Notes under the pieces: model-generated
Database searches by the model: none
The model's input: the letters and a program-made list of their open reading frames with translations, nothing else
Told to the model about the DNA's origin: nothing
Shown here: in pieces, positions 60,301 to 64,000 of the stretch
Position numbering within the stretch: the stretch's first letter is position 1
Layout of the letters: every line of letters begins with the position of its first letter
Position numbers and translations under genes: made by a program
Assembly (NCBI GenBank): GCA_947359465.1
Contig: OX375877.1
Location: 71,002,698 to 71,066,697 of the forward strand
Direction of reading: 5' to 3'
DNA: 64,000 nt
DNA from: Metellina segmentata
Taxonomy: Eukaryota; Arthropoda; Arachnida; Araneae; Tetragnathidae

Positions 60301-60998
60301 ACATTTTGTGGGGGTAATGCATGTCATGAGCCTATAAAAATTGTACGATTTCCAGTATCAACATGTTGGCTGGAATGTATTAAAGCATATTCAAATAATT
60401 CTTATTTATTCATCACTGAAAAATCATAAAAGGCACTGAAGTAAATTTTCAGGATTCAATCTTGAGTATTTTAGAAACATGTCTGCAAAGGAAAAAAATT
60501 GTATAAAATTTCTTTATGCATATATGAAAATCTAACAACATCCTACATAAATTTTAGTGTCATGTTTCAGTATATTTGCCAACTGTACTAGCAACCTGTG
60601 AGTTGTGGGCAGCACAGGTTTTATTCTTGTTTCTTACCCTGTATGTATTTCTTCTGTCTCAAAACTTACCTTGTGTGTATGTCTTGTCACTTGATGTTTA
60701 ACGCAGCTTGGGCATATAAAACCTTGTGCCACAAAACTCAACCACCATAAGTATTAGAATGTGCTTATAAACTTTAATTTATGTCTTAATAATTTATTTC
60801 ATATAAGGTGCTTTTACATTAGAATTTATTCACTGCAATGCTTTATACTTAAGATTTGAGGAGTATTAACTAAACTGTAACTATTTGTTATTGTTTGCAT
60901 AAGAAATGTATTTATATTATTTTCCTGTAGACGTCCTCTGAAACCAGATGATAGTCAATCAGCCCACGAAGAAGGCTTGAGTAGCATGCAGAGTTTAG
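45254..60998 (+). CDS. GAPVD1: GAPVD1 (Gapex-5/RME-6) orthologue, 5' part, 13 coding exons, gene continues beyond window
   Basis: GAPVD1 couples an N-terminal RasGAP-like domain to a C-terminal VPS9 domain, activating Rab5 on clathrin-coated and early endocytic vesicles. Coding exons: 45267-45368, 45980-46993, 47947-48078, 48555-48762, 50858-51045, 53538-53682, 54472-54595, 56690-56856, 58032-58135, 58710-58947, 59332-59427, 60064-60160, 60931-60998. They total 2683 nt (894 codons plus one base) with all phases consistent. Landmarks: [60 protein letters not shown] and [20 protein letters not shown]. Vertebrate GAPVD1 is about 1,480 aa, so roughly 60% is here. The VPS9 domain was not found and is expected beyond 64000. 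The first coding exon is preceded by an acceptor, so a non-coding 5' exon should exist upstream. Confidence 0.94.
45980..46993 (+). CDS. GAPVD1: GAPVD1 exon with RasGAP-like domain (residues 35-372)
   Basis: 1014-nt exon, 338 codons, acceptor TTTATTAG, donor GTACAT. Contains almost the whole RasGAP-like domain: [25 protein letters not shown] (166-179), [55 protein letters not shown] and [16 protein letters not shown] family residues [13 protein letters not shown] and [11 protein letters not shown] are retained. Long minus-strand ORFs here are antisense shadows. Confidence 0.95.
47162..47847. mobile_element. Non-autonomous hAT element, 686 bp (copy B)
   Basis: Termini TAGAGGTTCACAACC and GGTTGTGCACCTCTA. 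Exact 8-bp duplication TGTTATAC at 47154-47161 and 47848-47855. Inverse orientation relative to copy A at 18105-18814. Its right end is 99 bp before a GAPVD1 exon. Confidence 0.92.
47947..48078 (+). CDS. GAPVD1: GAPVD1 exon (residues 373-416)
   Basis: Encodes [20 protein letters not shown] onwards to ITESELSSL, matching vertebrate DCFSSVLDAVIGG and VYITYNQLITL. Acceptor CACTTTCAG, donor GTAAGT. Confidence 0.92.
48555..48762 (+). CDS. GAPVD1: GAPVD1 exon (residues 417-486)
   Basis: Encodes [20 protein letters not shown] onwards to [10 protein letters not shown]. Acceptor TTTTGTAG, donor GTAAGG after one base of the next codon. Helical start, then low-complexity Ser/Asn linker. Confidence 0.9.
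48818..50274 (-). mobile_element. Helitron-like repeat, copy 1, about 1.46 kb
   Basis: Read on the minus strand it starts A|TCTCTCTATAG and ends with hairpin GGGCGGAGTCCC then CTAA, close to the Helitron pattern 5'-TC...hairpin-CTRR. Internal tandem monomers share GACCAACTTTTAAT and ATTTATTAACCAATTT blocks with each other and with copy 2 at 54971-55734. No Rep/helicase, so non-autonomous. Interrupted by a hAT MITE at 50126-50263. Confidence 0.65.
50126..50263. mobile_element. 138-bp hAT MITE nested in the Helitron-like repeat
   Basis: Termini CAGGGCTCGAAAT and ATTTCGAGGCCTG. Nearly palindromic, with AGGTGCAC/GTGCACCT motifs. Exact 8-bp duplication CTATAGAG at 50118-50125 and 50264-50271. Same family as 4174-4717. 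Confidence 0.93.
50858..51045 (+). CDS. GAPVD1: GAPVD1 exon (residues 486-548)
   Basis: Encodes (V)[20 protein letters not shown] onwards to CPGMLNEDK. Acceptor TCTTGTAG, donor GTAATAAT. The segment [20 protein letters not shown] is acidic and hydrophobic. Phases fit both neighbours. Confidence 0.88.
52080..52940. repeat. Interspersed repeat, copy 2 (related to 1830-2575)
   Basis: Same block order as copy 1, including the internally duplicated CAGATTTCAAAT-GTTGAAATTTTT block (near 52303 and 52588) and GCCAAATCCCATCAC near 52860. Edges are approximate. Lies in a GAPVD1 intron. Confidence 0.75.
53538..53682 (+). CDS. GAPVD1: GAPVD1 exon (residues 549-597)
   Basis: Encodes [20 protein letters not shown] onwards to [23 protein letters not shown] is a likely phosphorylated linker also seen in vertebrate GAPVD1. 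Acceptor TTCTTATAG, donor GTAATG. Confidence 0.88.
54472..54595 (+). CDS. GAPVD1: GAPVD1 exon (residues 597-638)
   Basis: Encodes [20 protein letters not shown] onwards to [29 protein letters not shown] is a strongly conserved GAPVD1 signature that crosses into the next exon. Acceptor CTACTTAG, donor GTAACA. Confidence 0.93.
54699..54746. repeat. Perfect 23-bp inverted repeat with 2-nt loop
   Basis: Arms 54699-54721 and 54724-54746 (core ATTTGGCTTATAAAGA and its inverse) separated by AA. In the GAPVD1 intron after residue 638. Confidence 0.96.
54850..54917. repeat. 17-bp tandem repeat, 4 copies
   Basis: TTATAAAATGTTATTGT or a near-identical unit starts at 54850, 54867, 54884 and 54901; exact 17-bp period. 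Confidence 0.95.
54971..55734 (-). mobile_element. Helitron-like repeat, copy 2, about 760 bp
   Basis: Minus strand starts TCTCTCTATATT and ends with perfect hairpin GGGGCGGAGCCCC then CTAG followed by T, as expected for a Helitron 3' end inserted at A^T. Internal monomers match copy 1. No coding capacity. Confidence 0.7.
56690..56856 (+). CDS. GAPVD1: GAPVD1 exon (residues 638-694)
   Basis: Encodes (S)[20 protein letters not shown] onwards to KFEIQPMME. Duplicated SGRGTP/SGRDTP motif (possible proline-directed phosphorylation sites). Acceptor GTTGCAG, donor GTAAGG. Confidence 0.92.
58032..58135 (+). CDS. GAPVD1: GAPVD1 exon (residues 694-728)
   Basis: Encodes (G)[20 protein letters not shown] onwards to VASQVSQ; vertebrate counterpart is DETVSIVSETWSTDVLGSD. 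Acceptor GTTTTAG, donor GTACAT. First of two WSTDVLASD copies. Confidence 0.92.
58710..58947 (+). CDS. GAPVD1: GAPVD1 exon (residues 729-808)
   Basis: Encodes [20 protein letters not shown] onwards to LLDSDALR. Contains the second WSTDVLASD copy and a very acidic Asp/Ser/Thr-rich run. Acceptor TTTCACCAG, donor GTACTG. Confidence 0.91.
59332..59427 (+). CDS. GAPVD1: GAPVD1 exon (residues 808-840)
   Basis: Encodes (D)[20 protein letters not shown] onwards to PVFPE. Acceptor TTTCTCTTAG, donor GTAATACT. No close vertebrate counterpart recalled; assigned by phase fit, open reading and position. Confidence 0.78.
60064..60160 (+). CDS. GAPVD1: GAPVD1 exon (residues 840-872)
   Basis: Encodes [20 protein letters not shown] onwards to DMENVCN. 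Acceptor ATTTTCAG, donor GTATGT. Phases match both neighbouring exons. Possibly lineage-specific or alternatively spliced. Confidence 0.78.
60931..60998 (+). CDS. GAPVD1: GAPVD1 exon (residues 872-895), last found in window
   Basis: Encodes [20 protein letters not shown] and SL plus one base. Acceptor TTTCCTGTAG, donor GTATGT. No further exon could be supported between 60999 and 64000. Confidence 0.78.
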
Positions 60999-61246
60999 GT
61001 ATGTGTTTTGTGTTCCATTTTCTTGATACTATTACTGTTGAGCAACATGAAGTTTGTTCCCTTAAGCTAAGGGTAGAATGGCTCCATTGGGAAAGTTTTT
61101 TTTTTTTTTTTTTAAATTGAAGCTTGTAATATACATATTTTTTTATAAGACGAAGGTAATGCAATTGCTTGATGAGTCAGGGCATCATCAGGGAATAGCC
61201 TGATCCAAACAACACAAGGCAGTGTTTCCTATGTATATCTACGTAT

Positions 61247-61937
61247 TAGCGATGCGATGTCGATGTTTTCAAAACATCAATGTTTTTTTAAAAAAACATC
61301 GATGTATATACTTGTCGACGTTTTTACGTTGTCATTGTTTTATTTTTAAATGAAAAAAGTACCGTTACAGCATAATTAGCAAATTGAACATACTTTTAGA
61401 CCAAATTGGCCAAGGGTGAAGGGTCTGAAAAGTAGGGATATGACATTGATGACAATGTTTTCAAAATATTGATGTTTTATAAAAAACATCGATGTATTGG
61501 AGCCGATGTCACATCACTAGTTGCTAAACCAGTTATAAGAAATGGGGGAAAAAGTTTAAATGCACTGGATTTTTAAAACATTGATAGTTTAGGGGCGATT
61601 TATTATCAACATCGATGTTTTAATTTAGAACATCAATGTTTTACTGTCGATGTCGCATCACTAGGTGCTAAACCAGTTTTAAGAAATGGGGGGAAGGTGG
61701 AAATGTTTGAATTCACTGAATTTTAAGAACATCGATAGTTTGGTGGCGATGCATTATCAACATCGATGTTTTGCTGTCGATGTTGTATCCTTAGTTGCTA
61801 AACCAATTTTAAGAAATGGGGGGAAAAGTTTAAATACACTGAATTTTAAAAACATCGATGTTTTAGGAACGATGTATTATCAACATTGATGTTTTAATTT
61901 TGAACATTGATGTTTTGCTGACGATGTTGCATCCCTA
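61247..61937. mobile_element. 691-bp TIR element with internal tandem copies
   Basis: Left TAGCGATGCGATGTCGATG and right inverse TAGGGATGCAACATCGTC. Flanks CTACGTAT and CCACATAT match at 6 of 8 positions, suggesting an old hAT-type duplication. About 2.5 internal units of 132-143 bp begin with AAGAAATGGGGG near 61538, 61681 and 61812. AACATCGATGTTTT-type palindromes occur about ten times. Confidence 0.78.
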
Positions 61938-61945
61938 CCACATAT

Positions 61946-64000
61946 ATGACTTATAAGCTTGTCTATAAGGAGTAATAGACTGCCCGAAGCTGTGTCGCTT
62001 GTTTTCAACTTTTTACTAATCATAACTACTTACAAAGGTTAGCAACTTATTAGAGTATATAAATCAGCTATGAGGAGCAATTTCACCCTGAGCATGAAGG
62101 AACACAAACTGCTTGTTCAATGGTAATACTAATAGCTCAATAGTAATATTGCAAACTGGACGAAATAACTGCTGGAGGTTACATCAAGGGCTACCCTGAA
62201 ATGTTTGGCAATATAGTTGTAATTAATTTTTTTACAAGATATTTTGTCACTTCATACCTCTATTAGGCTGATTAGCTTCAGTTCTATTAGGTAATTGATG
62301 ATCGAGAGATTGGAGACGGGTTTAGGTTAAAAAACTTTCACAGTTGACCAATATCTTAGGAACTGCAGTGCCTTGAACAAAATTTTTATATTTGTTAATG
62401 AAGGTAAAGGGAACTAAACATCAGTCTTGAATTCCAATATAGAATACTAAACTTTAGTTATTTATATTTTCTTAAATAAAATCTTATTATTGTACAAAAA
62501 ATTTTGATGTGACATTTTGGGACTAAAAAAGATAGTAGCTGCTGCACAGTAATAAAGTTAGACTTTGTTGGGGCCAAAATAAATTAGTAGACAAGTAAAT
62601 CTTTTGAAATTATATGAATGATGTATCCAAATTAGTATCGCATAACTCATTATTCAAATATTAATTGTTGGTGGCAATTACTTATTGTTTTTTAAAGAAT
62701 TTTGAACAAAAATTTCTAATTATGGATTTATTAGCTTAGCTAAAATAATTTCTTTTTATATAACCAAAGATAACTTAATGCTAGTTTATTGTGTCCAGGT
62801 ATATTATTGTCAATTAACGTCAACTCATAAAATAAGTTCTAAACATTCTGTGGTCACAAAAGAAGATACGTACAAATGTTTTAAAAAACATATTTTTAAG
62901 AAAAACCATAAAATAATATATATTATTTCCGAAATGCTGCTCTTCTAAAACGGTAATGCCATGAACCCCTCCTTAATGTACTTTTTCATAGGGATAGCTT
63001 ATAAGCTAAGTAGTAGGTTACTGGGTAAAATAATATTCCCACTAGGGTTGGAAAATAGGCACTGCCGTGCTTTCAGCAAGTGCGGAAAAACTAGAGTTGC
63101 TGATGCTTCTATTTGAGTAAAAGTGAAAACTTGAGAGATATTGTGAGGGTTATAGATGAAATAAATGTGAGTTAGTGAGAATACAATAAAATATAGTAAG
63201 TGAAATAATATCGAAAAAAAATTGTAACTTAAATTATTCAACATGAAATCTGCTTCAAAATTGTTGCAGACATTCCAATAAGTACAGACACTCAAAATAA
63301 GTAAACATACAGTCATAAAGAAATTAAAGATGTCATTATAAATACTGTAGCTATAGAGCCTAGCATAATGTTACTGAGTTGAAACAAGGTACAAAATCAA
63401 ACCAATCTTTTCAAGTTTGGCATCTAACCTCATTTGTACAGTCAAAAATTCGTTTCAATTCAACGAGCATGCGCAATGCCAATTCATAGATCACATGACC
63501 AGTAATGAGAACTTACAGTAGCCTGGCTTTGAAATCTACATGCTTTACTTTCTGCTCACGCTAGGAGCTGGTAAGTGAATTGTACATGCCCCATGGAAAT
63601 GTGCTTTTGCTGCTGCACAAAGTTAGTTGTTAAGGGAGTCTGTGACTCAAAATTCTAAAATCTTCAGTTTTAAAGTTTTTGTTCGGAAATTTTTTTGCTT
63701 AGGCATACATTGTATTTTGAAATTATAATAATTATTTAATATTTTCAAAACTTTAAAATTTTATTTATTAAAATTAAAAATATCAAAATTTTGACGTTTG
63801 GCAAAATTGGTACATTGCAAAATATTTTGTAACAAATCACTTCATTTTTGCATTAATTAACTTCTTAGAGTTCATACTATAAATTGTCTTTGTAATTTTT
63901 GGTTAAAACAATTTTTAAAAAAATTTTAATATTTTGTTCAGTAATTTTATAAAACACATAGTATACAAAGTTCGAAAAATTATGGAAAAAAATTTAATAT
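61946..64000. other. No recognised gene; presumed GAPVD1 intron
   Basis: AT-rich. GTP-domain, VPS9 or splice-consistent coding segments were not found. CTAGGGTTGGAAAATAGGCA near 63042 resembles a hAT terminus but no partner was seen. Confidence 0.45.

Noticed and set aside
62999..63316. 105-aa minus-strand ORF
   Set aside because: Hydrophobic AT-driven reading with no start context, family or splice evidence; inside a presumed GAPVD1 intron.

Overview
This is a window of an AT-rich, intron-rich animal nuclear genome. It is dominated by two long, divergently transcribed protein-coding genes whose introns and flanks are packed with DNA transposons, MITEs, SINEs and LINE fragments. Protein similarity, retention of many short introns and the repeat style (hAT MITEs, Helitron-like repeats with GGGGCTCCGCCCC hairpins, BEL/Pao, Tc1, Tigger, Jockey- and CR1-like LINEs) suggest an arthropod, most likely a chelicerate such as a spider. 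The taxon is an inference. No prokaryotic features, CRISPR arrays, rRNA genes or functional tRNA genes were seen.

Left flank (1-7967): end of a MITE, a decayed BEL/Pao retrotransposon, a 133-bp hairpin, an interspersed repeat with internal palindromes, a 544-bp hAT-type MITE with an exact 8-bp target duplication, then AT-rich DNA that probably includes the 3' UTR of the minus-strand gene.

Minus-strand gene (42431 to 7968): a complete DENND1/connecdenn orthologue. I assembled 21 coding exons whose splice phases all agree, giving 804 aa: a tripartite DENN module, then a disordered tail with a clathrin box, NPF motifs and a C-terminal WxxF. Family members are GEFs for Rab35 on clathrin-coated carriers. 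One intron (between exons 2 and 3) appears to be GC-AG. Its introns contain a Jockey-like LINE piece, a 797-bp TIR element, a SINE split by a LINE tail, hAT elements, a tRNA-derived SINE, a Tigger element carrying another SINE, an unclassified 2-kb TIR element, decayed transposase-like ORFs with a Tc1 piece, and a Tc1 element whose left arm is split by a CR1-like LINE.

Divergent interval (42432-45253): about 2.8 kb without recognised genes or transposons. It must hold the DENND1 5' UTR and promoter and probably non-coding 5' sequence of the other gene.

Plus-strand gene (45267 to beyond 60998): the N-terminal ~894 codons of a GAPVD1 (Gapex-5/RME-6) orthologue in 13 phase-consistent coding exons. 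It includes the RasGAP-like domain and the acidic, Ser-rich middle region with a repeated WSTDVLASD motif. The C-terminal VPS9 (Rab5 GEF) domain was not found and should lie to the right of the window. Its introns hold two Helitron-like repeats (one carrying a 138-bp hAT MITE), a 686-bp hAT element and a relative of the left-flank repeat. A 691-bp TIR element with internal tandem copies follows exon 13.

Functionally, the two genes encode regulators of the same process: DENND1 activates Rab35 and GAPVD1 activates Rab5 in clathrin-mediated endocytosis and recycling. The head-to-head arrangement is the most interesting gene-level feature.
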